The notes under the pieces were generated by a model. That model saw nothing but the letters and a program-made list of their open reading frames with translations, ran no database searches and was not told the origin of the DNA. The translations under genes and the position numbers were made by a program. A stretch of DNA of 64,000 bases, taken from NCBI RefSeq assembly GCF_900141735.1, contig NZ_FQYO01000001.1:761479-825478 (forward strand), in the 5' to 3' direction. The stretch's first letter is position 1; every line of letters starts with the position of its first letter. This stretch comes from Wenxinia saemankumensis (lineage in GTDB: Bacteria > Pseudomonadota > Alphaproteobacteria > Rhodobacterales > Rhodobacteraceae). Positions 43,931 to 53,762 of this stretch are shown here, one piece after another.

Positions 43931-45435
43931 TGCAGGGGGCCGAACCCTTCCTGTCCGTCCGCGGCATCCGGAAGTCCTTCGGCCCGGTCGAGGTTCTCCA
44001 CGGCGTGGATCTCGACCTCCCGGCCGGCTCCGTCACCGCCCTGCTGGGCGAGAACGGGGCCGGCAAGTCAACGTTCGTCCGGATCCTAGCGGGAGATCAC
44101 ACCGCCGATGACGGCGCGATCCGCATCGACGGCGCTCCGGCGGACCTGCGCAGCGTGCAGACGGCCCGGGGCGCCGGCATCCGCCTCATCGCGCAGGAGA
44201 TCGCGGACGCGCCGCCCCTGTCGGTGGCCGAGAACATCACGCTGGGCGCGACGCCCTCGCGCTGGGGTTTCGTCGACCGGGGCGCGATGCGGCGCACGGC
44301 GCGCGCGGCGCTGGACGCGCTCGGCGCCGATCTCGACCTCTCTCGGCCCGTCGGGACGCTGCGCCTCGGCGAACGGCAGATCATCGAGATCGCCCGCGCC
44401 TCGGTCGGGCGCTCGCGCTGCATCATCTTCGACGAGCCGACCGCCGCCCTGTCGGATGCCGAGACCCGGCGCCTCTTCGAGCTGATCGCCCGGATGAAAG
44501 CGCAGGGCCTCGCCATCCTCTACATCACCCACCGCCTCGACGAGGTCTTCGAGATCGCCGACCGGGCTTGCGTGCTGCGCGACGGGCGCGTGTCGCTCTC
44601 GGCCCCGGTGGACGAGCTGGACCAAAGGGCGGTTGTCACCGCGATGGTCGGGCGCGAGTTGCAGGGCGGCTCGGCCGAAGCACAGGCTGCCGCCACGCCC
44701 GGCGCACCGCTGATGGAAGTGCGCGGCCTGACCGGCGATGCCTTTGCCGGGGTCGATCTCGATCTCACCGCGGGGGAAATCGTGGGTCTCTATGGCAAGG
44801 TCGGCTCGGGGGTGCCCGAATTCGCGGCCGCCCTCTTCGGCGCGGACCGGCCCCGAGCCGGGACGATCGCGGTCGAAGGGCAGCAGGTCCGCTTCTCTCA
44901 CCCAGCCGAGGCCATCGCCCTTGGGATCGGCTTCCTACCGCCAGAGCGGAAATCGGAGGGACTTCTCGGCGTGCGCTCGGCGGCCGAGAACCTCGCCGCG
45001 CCGGACTGGGGCCGGCTGTCGAAGGGCGGGACCATCTCGCGCAAGGCCGAGCGCGGTGCCTTCGCCCGCTGGCACGCGGCGATGGGCATCCGCTCGCGCC
45101 CCGACGGGGGCGAGCCGATCACCCGGCTGTCGGGCGGCAACCAGCAGAAGGTCATGCTGGGCCGCTGGCTTCAGAACGGCAGCCGCATCCTTCTGCTGGT
45201 CGAGCCGACCCGCGGCGTCGACGTGGGCGCGCGGGAGGAGATCTACGCCCTGCTGCGCGGCCTCGCCCGCGAGGGTCACGGCATCCTGATTGCCAGTTCG
45301 GATTACGAGGACATCACGCATGCGGCGGACCGCGCCGCGGTGATGGTGCGCGGCCGGATTACCCGGCAACTCGCGCGCGACGAGATTTCAGTGGCCAGCC
45401 TGACGAGCGCGGCCGGAGGGGGCTTGCATGGCTGA
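43930..45435 (+). CDS. sugar ABC transporter ATP-binding protein (RbsA-like, fused double ATPase)
   Basis: 501 aa with two ATPase domains. First: Walker A GENGAGKSTFVRILAG, LRLGERQIIEIARA, Walker B IIFDEPTAALSDAE, YITHRLDEV. Second: GKVGSGVPEFAAALFG, the usual degenerate Walker A of RbsA-type proteins, LSGGNQQKVMLGRWL and LLLVEPTRGVDVGAREEIY. Overlaps the permease start by 8 bases. Confidence 0.88.
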   Translation: MQGAEPFLSVRGIRKSFGPVEVLHGVDLDLPAGSVTALLGENGAGKSTFVRILAGDHTADDGAIRIDGAPADLRSVQTARGAGIRLIAQEIADAPPLSVAENITLGATPSRWGFVDRGAMRRTARAALDALGADLDLSRPVGTLRLGERQIIEIARASVGRSRCIIFDEPTAALSDAETRRLFELIARMKAQGLAILYITHRLDEVFEIADRACVLRDGRVSLSAPVDELDQRAVVTAMVGRELQGGSAEAQAAATPGAPLMEVRGLTGDAFAGVDLDLTAGEIVGLYGKVGSGVPEFAAALFGADRPRAGTIAVEGQQVRFSHPAEAIALGIGFLPPERKSEGLLGVRSAAENLAAPDWGRLSKGGTISRKAERGAFARWHAAMGIRSRPDGGEPITRLSGGNQQKVMLGRWLQNGSRILLLVEPTRGVDVGAREEIYALLRGLAREGHGILIASSDYEDITHAADRAAVMVRGRITRQLARDEISVASLTSAAGGGLHG

Positions 45436-46399
45436 CACGACGAACGGCGCGGTGGACGGCGCCCCTCGCCGGCGGGGGATCACGGTCCCGGAATCCGCGG
45501 CGCTGACCCTGTTCCTGGCGCTCGAGGTGATCTTCTTCTCGCTGAATTCGCCCTATTTCCTGACCTGGGCGAACTGGGTGAACATCTTCACCGCGATGTC
45601 CATCGCCGGCATCCTGGCCGCCGGGGGGACGATCCTGCTGATCGGCGGGCAGTTCGACCTGTCGGTCGGCAGCGGCATGGCCTTTGTCGCGCTGATGTTC
45701 GCGATCGCCGCGGAGTCCTTCGGCGTCGGGCCCGGCATCGCCGTCGCGGTCCTGACGGGTCTGGGCATCGGCGTCATCAACGGCTTCTTCGTCACCGTGG
45801 TCGGGGTGAACCCGCTCATCACCACGCTCGGCACGCTTGCCATCTTCCGCGGGCTGACCCTGTCGATCGGCGGCGCCTCGAGCGTGCGCGTCACCGGCTT
45901 CGACTGGGCGATCCAACGACCGTTCCTCGACATCCCCCTCTCGACCATGCTCTTTGTCGCGGTGGCCGTCGTGGTCGGGCTGCTGCTGGCGCGAACTGTC
46001 TACGGGCGGACGATCTACGCCATCGGCGCGAACGAGACCGCCGCCCGTCTGGTGGGGATCCGGACGCGGCGCACGATCTTCACCGCCTTTCTCATCTCCG
46101 GCCTCTGCATGGCCCTGACCGGGATGGTCAGCGCCTCGCAGCTCGGCTCGACATCGGGGACCACGGGCGTGGGGCTAGAGCTGGCCGTGGTCACGGCCAT
46201 CATCCTCGGCGGCACGACGCTGAAGGGCGGGGTCGGATCGATGTTCGGCACCGTCCTCGGCCTGCTGATCGTGGGCGTGCTCAACAACGGCCTGACGCTG
46301 ATGAACGTCAACTCGACGTGGCAGCAGGTGGCGGCCGGCACGCTGCTCATCCTCGCCGTGTCCTTCGACCAGGTCCGGCAGCGCTTCATCAAGGGGTGA
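45428..46399 (+). CDS. sugar ABC transporter permease (RbsC-like)
   Basis: 323 aa, about eight to ten membrane segments. NIFTAMSIAGILAAGGTILLIGGQFDLSVGSGMAFVALMF contains the FDLSVG hallmark, GFFVTVVGVNPLITTLGTLAIFRGLTLSIGG, IYAIGANETAARLVGIRTRRTIFTAFLISGLCMALTGMVSASQLGS and GGTTLKGGVGSMFGTVLGLLIVGVLNNGLTLM are all RbsC-type motifs. Completes the importer. Confidence 0.88.
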   Translation: MADTTNGAVDGAPRRRGITVPESAALTLFLALEVIFFSLNSPYFLTWANWVNIFTAMSIAGILAAGGTILLIGGQFDLSVGSGMAFVALMFAIAAESFGVGPGIAVAVLTGLGIGVINGFFVTVVGVNPLITTLGTLAIFRGLTLSIGGASSVRVTGFDWAIQRPFLDIPLSTMLFVAVAVVVGLLLARTVYGRTIYAIGANETAARLVGIRTRRTIFTAFLISGLCMALTGMVSASQLGSTSGTTGVGLELAVVTAIILGGTTLKGGVGSMFGTVLGLLIVGVLNNGLTLMNVNSTWQQVAAGTLLILAVSFDQVRQRFIKG

Positions 46400-46402
46400 G
46401 CG

Positions 46403-48046
46403 ATGGGCCGTTTCATCATCGAGGACGGCGTCGAGATGTCGATGCGGGACGGAACGATCCTGCGCGGCGATATCTGGCGGCCTGAGGCGGAGGGGCCCTG
46501 CCCCGTCCTCCTTCAGCGCACGCCCTACCGGCGCGAGGACGCACATGGCGCACAGTTCATCTCGGCGCTGAACTTCCAGTCGGCGCTGCGCCGTGGCTAC
46601 GCGATCTGCGTTCAGGACACCCGCGGGCGCTACGGATCGGAGGGAATGTTCGACCCCTTCGTCCACGAGGCCGCGGACGGGGCGGATACCATCGCCTGGC
46701 TGCGCGCGCAGGACTGGTGCGACGGGCGTGTAGCCATGTTCGGCGCTTCTTATGTCGGTGCGACGCAGGTCCTGGCCGCGAGCGCCCGCCCCGAAGGGCT
46801 GGCCGCAATCTCGCCCCAGCTCACCACCGCGCGTCACGGCGAGACCTGGTGCTACCGCGGCGGCGCGGTCGAGCTCGGATTTCTCATGCTCTGGATCATC
46901 GAAGCGCTGGCGCCGCCTGATCTCGAGCGGCGTCTCAAGACGATGCCCCCCGCCGAGGCGGCGCGGGCCCGCGAGACGCTGGCCCGGCTCCAAGCCGACC
47001 CTCACGCCGCCTTTTCCCGCGATCCGGAGCTAGACGCGGATCTCTTCGCCCTCGCGCCCTATGCCAAACGCTGGTTCGACGAGGACCGTGCTATGGCGGC
47101 AGGAGAGGATCGCGAGCATCTCGACAGACTCGCGGCCTGCAATGTGCCGATGTTGGTGACGGCGGGGTGGAACGACATCTTTGTCGAGGGCTCGATCGAA
47201 CTGTTCGAGACGGCGCGAAGTCGCCATGCGGGCGTCGGGTCGATTAGGGATCGGTTGGTCATTGGACCGTGGTCCCACGGCAACCCTCATGACTGGCAGG
47301 GGGATCACTGGCTCGGTTACGGTGCCTCGACGGTATTCCTGTCGGACCGCCAGCTTGATTTCTTCGACGCAGTGCTCAACGACCGGCCGCCCGCAGGACT
47401 GATGGTGCATTATTTCCGGACAGGCTCGAACACCTGGCACGAGGCGACGGACTGGCCCATTCCCGGAACGCGGAACCTCAGGTTCCATCTCGACGGAGTC
47501 AGACTGGACGACACGGCCCCGAGCGCCACGAGCCCGCGCCGTCTGACCCACGACCCGGCCGATCCGGTCCCGACGACGGGCGGCGCGTCCTTCCTGCCCG
47601 GCCTGCTGCTCGGTCGGAATTCGGGGCCGAAGGATCAAGCGGGGATTGAGGCGAGGGACGATGTGCTGCTCTACACCGGCGCGCCTCTCGCTAGCGATCT
47701 GGAGGTCACAGGCCGGGTCTCGGCATCACTCGAGGTCCGCTCGACACCAGGCCCGCTGCATCTGGCGGTCCGGCTTTGCGACGTCGCGGCGGACGGACGG
47801 TCAGTCGGGATCGTGGACGGTATCGTCCGCTGGAATGGCACTGAGGGACGAGTGGAGGTCACGGTCGGCCATTGCAGTCATCTGTTTCGGACGGGCCACA
47901 GGATCAGAATACAGTTGGCCGCCTCGAATTACCCGCGTTTCGACTTGGCCCGGAAACCTGTCCGACCCGACCACCTGAATTTGCTGGAGATCCTTATCGA
48001 GAGCGGCCACCTCGACCTTCCCACTCTCGCCTCGGCCCGGGACTAG
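46403..48046 (+). CDS. CocE/NonD family alpha/beta hydrolase
   Basis: 547 aa. X-Pro dipeptidyl-peptidase/cocaine-esterase fold: VEMSMRDGTILRGDIWRPEAEGPCPVLLQRTPYRRED, oxyanion/strand AICVQDTRGRYGSEGMFDPFVHEAADGADTIAWLRAQDWCDGRVAMFGASYVGATQVLAA (nucleophile Ser116 in GASYVG), Asp in TAGWNDIF and His in IGPWSHGNPHDW, then a C-terminal jelly-roll. No signal peptide, so cytoplasmic. It starts 3 bases behind the sugar permease: probably removes an ester or amide decoration from the imported compound. Confidence 0.86.
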   Translation: MGRFIIEDGVEMSMRDGTILRGDIWRPEAEGPCPVLLQRTPYRREDAHGAQFISALNFQSALRRGYAICVQDTRGRYGSEGMFDPFVHEAADGADTIAWLRAQDWCDGRVAMFGASYVGATQVLAASARPEGLAAISPQLTTARHGETWCYRGGAVELGFLMLWIIEALAPPDLERRLKTMPPAEAARARETLARLQADPHAAFSRDPELDADLFALAPYAKRWFDEDRAMAAGEDREHLDRLAACNVPMLVTAGWNDIFVEGSIELFETARSRHAGVGSIRDRLVIGPWSHGNPHDWQGDHWLGYGASTVFLSDRQLDFFDAVLNDRPPAGLMVHYFRTGSNTWHEATDWPIPGTRNLRFHLDGVRLDDTAPSATSPRRLTHDPADPVPTTGGASFLPGLLLGRNSGPKDQAGIEARDDVLLYTGAPLASDLEVTGRVSASLEVRSTPGPLHLAVRLCDVAADGRSVGIVDGIVRWNGTEGRVEVTVGHCSHLFRTGHRIRIQLAASNYPRFDLARKPVRPDHLNLLEILIESGHLDLPTLASARD

Positions 48047-48237
48047 CCGCCAGGCCTCACCAATCCGGTCATTCGCTCATCGCGCAGCGCTTTTTCCAGC
48101 TGGATGAGCGTTTTTCGGGACAAAGTTGATGGACGTCGGCCATTCGTACAGGCCACTTCAACGAAGCGGTCTCCCGAATAGCCAGGACATCGAACGGCTA
48201 CCTCGCGGGGCGAAGGAATTTCCCGGGCTTCTAGAGT

Positions 48238-48740
48238 AAGGCCGCGACCGCGCGGATGCTGTCACCACCTGGCAGAACTGCCGCGTCCGCCTTCAGCGCA
48301 GCGCCCTCGCACATGCCGGCAAGAGCAGCCGCCGGGTGGTCTCCGCCTTCATCGCCACGGCCTTCGCCCAGCCAGACCAAGCCACCGCCAAGGCTCAGTG
48401 GCGGCTGGTGGCGGACCAGATGCGTCCCAAGCTGCCGAAGCTGGCCACCCTCATGGATACGGCAGAGGAGGACGTGCTGGCCTGAATGACCTTCCCGGCC
48501 CAGCATCGCGCCAAGCTTCAAAGCACGAATCCGATCGAGCGCCTGAACGGCGAGATCAAGCGACGCACCAATGTCATTGGCATCTTCCCCACCGAGGCCG
48601 CGATCCGCCGCCTGGTCGGAGTGATCCTGATGGAGCAGACCGAGGAATGGACCGTCCAGCGCGGCCGTTACCTGATGCTGGAAACGCATGCGCCGGTCTG
48701 CGATGATGTCATGGTCAGCCTGCCTGTACAGCGCGACTGA
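48238..48740 (+). mobile_element. IS256-family transposase remnant (C-terminal part)
   Basis: From about 48270 the plus strand reads WQNCRVRLQRSALAHAGKSSRRVVSAFIATAFAQPDQATAKAQWRLVADQMRPKLPKLATLMDTAEEDVLA, an in-frame TGA at 48483, then MTFPAQHRAKLQSTNPIERLNGEIKRRTNVIGIFPTEAAIRRLVGVILMEQTEEWTVQRGRYLMLE. This is the end of an IS256-type transposase including the STNPIERLN region. The N-terminal two thirds are missing, and the TGA replaces a codon normally encoding Tyr/Phe. Borders are approximate. Confidence 0.82.
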
Positions 48741-48879
48741 CTTGCTCGGACCGCATTAGCGCGCGAGGCCCACCACCAGTTGGGTCACCATCGCCGCTGA
48801 CGAAAGCCGGCCGCGAGACCGTGCAGGCCCGCACCTGCGCGCCTCTTCAAACCCAACCGGGCGGACGGAGATCCGAGGA

Positions 48880-49149
48880 TCAACCGCGTCCCGATCGACG
48901 GATGGCCCAGACCTTGTCGCGGCGCAGCTGCGCCGCCTTGATCCGGGAGAGTCGGCCGCAGGCGGCGTCCTCGTCGCCGCAGGCCCGCAGCGCCTTGCGC
49001 CAGGCCCGCAGCGCAGAGTGCGGCGACCACGGCAGGGCCGCCTCGCTCAGCCAGCGGCGCAGCGCCGGGGGCAGCCGGTCGTAGGAGTCCATGGGAACAC
49101 CTGCGCGGCGCCGCCGCGCCAGCGTGCTGTTGCCGGTATTCGCCCTCAT
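48880..49149 (-). CDS. DUF6525 family protein (copy 2)
   Basis: 89 aa. [83 protein letters not shown]. It shares the LPP.LR.WL.EA.LPW..HS core with copy 1 at 10.4-10.7 kb. The ATG overlaps the stop of the cobW copy upstream by 4 bases, showing the two were one translational unit before that cobW was disrupted. Confidence 0.75.
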   Translation of the reverse strand: MRANTGNSTLARRRRAGVPMDSYDRLPPALRRWLSEAALPWSPHSALRAWRKALRACGDEDAACGRLSRIKAAQLRRDKVWAIRRSGRG

Positions 49150-50375
49150 GCCGCCGCCGCGTCGCGCCAGCCCGGGAACGGGTCGGGCAGCCTCTGCCAA
49201 ACTTCGGGGACGAAGCCCGACTCCGGCACAAGCGCCGCATCGAGCGCCCAAGTGATCGCCGCCCGGTCCATGCCGGAGCCGATGAAGACCAGCTCCTGCC
49301 GGCGGTCTCCGAACGGCGCCTCCCAGTGTTGCGCAATATAGGCGCGCGCCGAAGGGTGGTCCGGCCACCGGCTCTCGGGGACCGTGGCCACCAGCGGCCC
49401 ATAGAGCGGACCAAGCTCAACGCTCCGGCAAGCGAGAACTCGGCCAGCCAGTCTGGCCGCGTCGCGATCCAGAAATGGCCCTTGGCGCGGATGACGCCGG
49501 GCAGCGGGCCGTTCAGCACGTCGTGGATCCCTTGCGGATCGAAGGGCCGGCCGGCGCGGTAGACGAAGGAGGAGACGCCGTATTCCTCGGTCTCGGGTAC
49601 ATGGTCCACGGAGCCGTAGAGCTCCTTGGCCCAGAGCGGATGCTCGTGCGCCGTTTCGAAATCGAACAGACCGGTGCCGAGGACATGGCCGAGCGACACG
49701 CACCCGTGATCCGCCTCCACGATCCGCGCATCGGGGTTCAGGGCGGTGACGATCCTGCGGGCGGCGTCCAGCCGCTCCGCCCCCGCGTCGCTTGCCTTGT
49801 TCAGAACGACGACATCCGCGAACTCGATCTGGTCGACCAGCAGATCGACCAGCGTGCGCTGGTCCGCCGCGCCCAGGCTCTCGCCGCGATCCGCCAGGAA
49901 GTCGTGGCTGGCATCGTCCTTCAGCAGGTTCACCGCGTCGACGACCGTGACCATCGTGTCGAGCCGGGCGACGTCGGACAGGCTCTCCCCGGCCTCGTCG
50001 CGGAACTCGAAGGTCGCGGCGACGGGGAGCGGTTCGGAGATGCCCGTGGATTCAATCAGGAGGTAGTCAAAGCGCTCCTCGGCCGCGAGCCGCCGCACCT
50101 CCTGCAACAGATCGCCCCGCAGGGTGCAGCAGATGCACCCGTTGGTCATTTCGACCAACGTCTCCTCGGTCTGGCTGAGATCCGCGCCGTCGCCCCGGAC
50201 GAGGTCAGCATCAATGTTCACCTCGGACATGTCATTGACGATGACCGCGACGCGACGCCCCTCGCGGTTGTTCAGGACCTCGTTCAGCAGGGTCGTCTTT
50301 CCGGCGCCGAGGAAGCCGGAGAGGACGGTGACGGACGGGCTGGCGGCGGTCGATGGAGGAAGCAGAAAGCGCCAT
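49146..50375 (-). pseudogene. CobW/COG0523 GTPase, copy 2, disrupted by two frameshifts
   Basis: Homologous to the intact copy at 10.9-12.1 kb. The Walker A ([22 protein letters not shown]), CxCC ([13 protein letters not shown]), ESTGISEP and [25 protein letters not shown] are intact. The only ATG next to the operator (50375) is out of frame with Walker A, and no ATG, GTG or TTG lies in that frame upstream of it. A second break near 49425 shifts the frame between AEFSLAGA and [17 protein letters not shown], after which homology runs on to [11 protein letters not shown] and the stop. Either decay or sequencing errors. Confidence 0.75.
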
Positions 50376-50390
50376 CGGATATCTTCGATT

Positions 50391-50408
50391 GATATGTTAT
50401 ATCATATT
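50391..50408. promoter_or_regulatory. Zur-like operator between cobW copy 2 and aztD
   Basis: GATATG, six bases (TTATAT), CATATT: an imperfect inverted repeat with the same 18-base layout as the palindrome before cobW copy 1. It lies between two divergent zinc-type genes, 16 bases from the cobW start and 76 from the aztD start. Zur as regulator is inferred from gene content. Confidence 0.6.
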
Positions 50409-50483
50409 GGTTAGGGACGGCGACGGCGATGCGCAACCCCGGGATCGGGAGGCGTGCCGCTCGACCCGACCAAAGGAAGCATC

Positions 50484-51692
50484 ATGAGACCGATCCCACT
50501 TTCCGCCGCGCTGCTGGCGGCGACCGTCGCATCGCCCGCCATGGCCCAGGACGAGGAGGCGACCCTTTGGCGCCTGTTCGTCGCCGACCAGGCGACAGGC
50601 ACCGTGACGGCGCTGGACCTGGACGCGCCCGAAAACCGCTGGACGTTCGAGCTCGGCGGCCCGGCCCGGCTCTACCCCACCGCCTCGGGCGAAGCCGTGG
50701 TGGCCGTGCAGTCCGACGACGACCGCGTGGACTTCCTCTCCAGCGGCATCGCCCTTGACGGGCATGGCGATCATGCGGACATCCGGATCGAGGATCCGGC
50801 GCAGATCGAGGGCAACCTGACCGGACCCCGCCCCTTCCATGTCGTCACCCATGACGGCATCAGCGCCATCAACTTCGACCGCGGCGGATACGCCACCTTC
50901 CTCGGCGAGGACGACATTCTCGCCGGCTCCATGGCCGGCGCCTGGTTCGAGCAGGCGCACGCCCATCACGGCTTCGCCACGCCCTTCGGCGAGTGGGTCG
51001 TCAGTTCCGTCGCTTCGGACGAGCCGGTGGAAGAGGGCGAACTTCCGCCGCGCGCCGGCCTTCAGGTCTTCACCCCGGGCGGGGAGCCGGTAGGCGAGAT
51101 GCAGACCTGCACCGACCTGCACGGCGAGGCGATTTCCGGCGACATGCTCGTCGCCGGCTGCGCGGATGGCATCGCGACCGTCCGGATCGAGGACGGCGCG
51201 CCGGTGACTGGGCTGCTCCCCTACCCCGATGACGCCAGTGGCGAGTCGACGGGCCATCTCCTCGGCGCCCGCGCGATGCAGATCTTCCTCGGCGATTACG
51301 GGGACGATACCCTGCTGGTGATCTCGCCGGAGGAACAGCCCGCGATGATCCCGGTCGAGCTGCCCTACCGCGAGGTCGACACGATCTTCGACCCCGCCCG
51401 GCCGCAATACGCCTATGTCTTCACCGAAGACGGCCCGCTGCACCGGCTGAACCTGCTTTCGGCGGAGATCGAGGACAGCCGGCAGGTCACGCAGCCCTAT
51501 TCGATGGACGGCCACTGGCGCGATCCCCGGCCGCGTCTCGCCCTGGCCGATGACCGGATCGTTCTGACGGATCCGAACGCGGCGGTTTTGCGCGTCCTCG
51601 AAGCGGGCAGCCTGGACGAGACCGGCACCATCCCCCTCAGGGGACTGCCCTACAACATCATCGCGATCGGCGGCAGCGGGCTGACCCACTGA
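50484..51692 (+). CDS. aztD: zinc metallochaperone AztD-like periplasmic beta-propeller
   Basis: About 402 aa. Signal peptide IPLSAALLAATVASPAMAQ, then a repeat-rich beta-propeller: LWRLFVADQATGTVTALDLDAPENRWTFELGGPARLYPTASGEAVVAVQSDDDRVDFLSSGIALDGHGDHADIRIEDP. His-containing segments (DGHGDHAD; EQAHAHHGFATPFGEWVV; TCTDLHGEAISGDMLVAGCADG) could bind Zn. It resembles AztD of Paracoccus, which passes zinc to the binding protein AztC; aztABC are not in this window. A strong ribosome site (AAAGGAAG) fixes the start. The divergent cobW remnant and Zur-like box support a zinc role. Confidence 0.75.
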   Translation: MRPIPLSAALLAATVASPAMAQDEEATLWRLFVADQATGTVTALDLDAPENRWTFELGGPARLYPTASGEAVVAVQSDDDRVDFLSSGIALDGHGDHADIRIEDPAQIEGNLTGPRPFHVVTHDGISAINFDRGGYATFLGEDDILAGSMAGAWFEQAHAHHGFATPFGEWVVSSVASDEPVEEGELPPRAGLQVFTPGGEPVGEMQTCTDLHGEAISGDMLVAGCADGIATVRIEDGAPVTGLLPYPDDASGESTGHLLGARAMQIFLGDYGDDTLLVISPEEQPAMIPVELPYREVDTIFDPARPQYAYVFTEDGPLHRLNLLSAEIEDSRQVTQPYSMDGHWRDPRPRLALADDRIVLTDPNAAVLRVLEAGSLDETGTIPLRGLPYNIIAIGGSGLTH

Positions 51693-52428
51693 TCCGAGCG
51701 ATCGGGCCGCTCTGCGGAGCGGCCCTACGCGAGCTCCGAGAATGAACTGCTCTCTCGACCAGAAAGGGTGTTCTCTCTTTCAGGCGCTCTCAGCCCGGAG
51801 CGGACATTCGTTAGTATTCGTCCGTCACGGGCCCTTTCGGCGCAAACCGGACGTTCGGCGGGCCCGGATCGGACAGGCGTTCCCAACTCGTTGCTGACGT
51901 TCGCCGACCGGATCACCGGTGCCGCGCGGCTTCCCCGAGCTGAAACTCTCGCATTTGAAAGTTACTCCAGACGACGAACCAAGCATACCTAGGAAGACCG
52001 TCAGACCGACAACCTTCAGGCGCTGCAACTCCTGGCGCTCCCTACGAAGATGGACAGCAAGGCTCGCTAGCCAGACATCTAGTTCGAGGTCGCATTCGCG
52101 ATTGCCGAGTCGGGGGAGATCTGGACCGCTTGGGTTGCCTCGGCCGCCTAGGCGCGGACTTCACCCTGAATCGCTGGTCCTGTCAGCGGAGACGCAAACG
52201 CCATCGAGACAGATGCACACCTTGGCGCTGGACATTTCTGATGCATATTGTCAGGTATCCAGCAATAGCGGCCGAGGGCCGGAAGCGGGCTCACCGCCGC
52301 CCGACCTTCATAGGTGAAGCTCTGCACGGGACAGGTCAGGCGACGTGGACCTGCCGGCACGATGCTCTCCGGATGACGGCCGCCCCCACTGCGATCAAAT
52401 GATCCCCAGACGACGGAACCTCGACCCC
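51693..52428. other. intergenic stretch between aztD and the imelysin operon
   Basis: 736 bases with no recognisable gene. Short frames here are Ser/Arg/Pro-rich. The last 60 bases before the imelysin start must hold its promoter, but no clear box was made out. It is less GC-rich than the flanking genes. Confidence 0.5.
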
Positions 52429-53694
52429 ATGAGACGCCTTCTCGCCGCCGCTTGCCTTCCCGCCCTCGCCGCGAGTTCTGCTCTCGCCACCCAGCCGGCG
52501 GAGGTGCTGGAGACCTATGCCGACATCGCCGAAGCCGCTTACGGCGACAGCCTGGCCTCCGCCCGGACGCTGCAATCGGCGGTAGAAGCCTTCCTCGTCG
52601 CGCCCTCGCCGGAGGGGCTGACCCGTGCGCGGGAGGCGTGGCTCGCGGCGCGGGTGCCCTACCAGCAGACCGAGGTCTACCGCTTCGGCAATCCGATCGT
52701 CGATGACTGGGAGGGGCGGGTGAATGCCTGGCCGCTGGACGAAGGGCTGATCGACTACGTCTCGGCCGAGGGCACCGCCCCGGCCGAGGGCTATGACGGC
52801 AATCCCGCCGCGGGGCTGAACGTCATCGCCAACCGGGCCTTCACCCTCTCGGGCGCCGAGATCGACGCGACCGAGATCACACCGGCCCTCCTCCAAGACA
52901 CGCTGCACGAGGCGGGCGGGGCCGAGGCGAACGTCGCCACCGGCTACCACGCGATCGAGTTCCTCCTGTGGGGACAGGATATCGGGCCCTACGATGCCAC
53001 CGCCGGCGAGCGGCCCTGGACTGATTACGCCACCGGGACGGACTGCACGAACGACAATTGCGACCGGCGCGGCGCCTACCTGCAGGCAGCCACCGATCTG
53101 CTCGTGACCGACCTCGAGGAGATGGCCATCGCCTGGGGTGAGGGCGGCGCGGCGCGGCAGGACGCGCTGGAGGGCGAGACAGGCCTGCAGCGGATCCTGA
53201 CCGGGATGGGCTCGCTTTCCTACGGGGAGCAGGCAGGCGAGCGGATGCAGCTCGGCCTGCTGCTGAACGATCCCGAGGAAGAGCATTCCTGCTTCTCGGA
53301 CAACACGCACTGGGACCATTTCTACGACGCGCTCGGCATCCGGAACGTCTATCTCGGCCGGTATGTCGGGATCGACGGCACCGTCACCTCCGGCCCCTCG
53401 CTGCACGAGCTGCTGTCCGAGAGCGATCCCGCCGTGGCCGAGGCGCTGAAGGCCGCGCTGGACGCCACGCAGATGGAGATGACCGAGATGGTCGTCGCCG
53501 CCGAGGCGGGACTGCATTACGACATGATGCTGAACCCTGCGAACGAGGCCGGCGGCGCGCTGATCCAGGCCGCCATCGACGGGCTCGTCGCGCAGACCCG
53601 CGAGATCGAGCGCGCGGTCGCGGCTCTGGACCTCTCGGCCATCGCCTTCGAGGGGTCGGACAGCCTGGACGATCCGAACGCCGTCTTCGAATGA
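52429..53694 (+). CDS. imelysin family (IrpA-like) periplasmic protein
   Basis: About 421 aa, signal peptide LLAAACLPALAASSALA. Imelysin domain: VLETYADIAEAAYGDSLASARTLQSAVEAFL...AREAWLAARVPYQQTEVYRFG, and the GxHxxE metal motif as GYHAIEFLLWGQD at about residues 172-177. Two later segments (GERMQLGLLLNDPEEEHSCFSDNTHWDHFYDALGIRNVYLGRY) are also typical. Such proteins act in iron acquisition with di-heme peroxidase-like partners. A Met ten codons upstream is possible, but this start precedes the signal peptide best. Confidence 0.85.
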   Translation: MRRLLAAACLPALAASSALATQPAEVLETYADIAEAAYGDSLASARTLQSAVEAFLVAPSPEGLTRAREAWLAARVPYQQTEVYRFGNPIVDDWEGRVNAWPLDEGLIDYVSAEGTAPAEGYDGNPAAGLNVIANRAFTLSGAEIDATEITPALLQDTLHEAGGAEANVATGYHAIEFLLWGQDIGPYDATAGERPWTDYATGTDCTNDNCDRRGAYLQAATDLLVTDLEEMAIAWGEGGAARQDALEGETGLQRILTGMGSLSYGEQAGERMQLGLLLNDPEEEHSCFSDNTHWDHFYDALGIRNVYLGRYVGIDGTVTSGPSLHELLSESDPAVAEALKAALDATQMEMTEMVVAAEAGLHYDMMLNPANEAGGALIQAAIDGLVAQTREIERAVAALDLSAIAFEGSDSLDDPNAVFE

Positions 53695-53762
53695 CGGTCA
53701 TGGCGGGGGGCCATGGAGGAAGACGCCGGCCCCCTGCCCCATCATTGCAAGGTGAGGATGCG

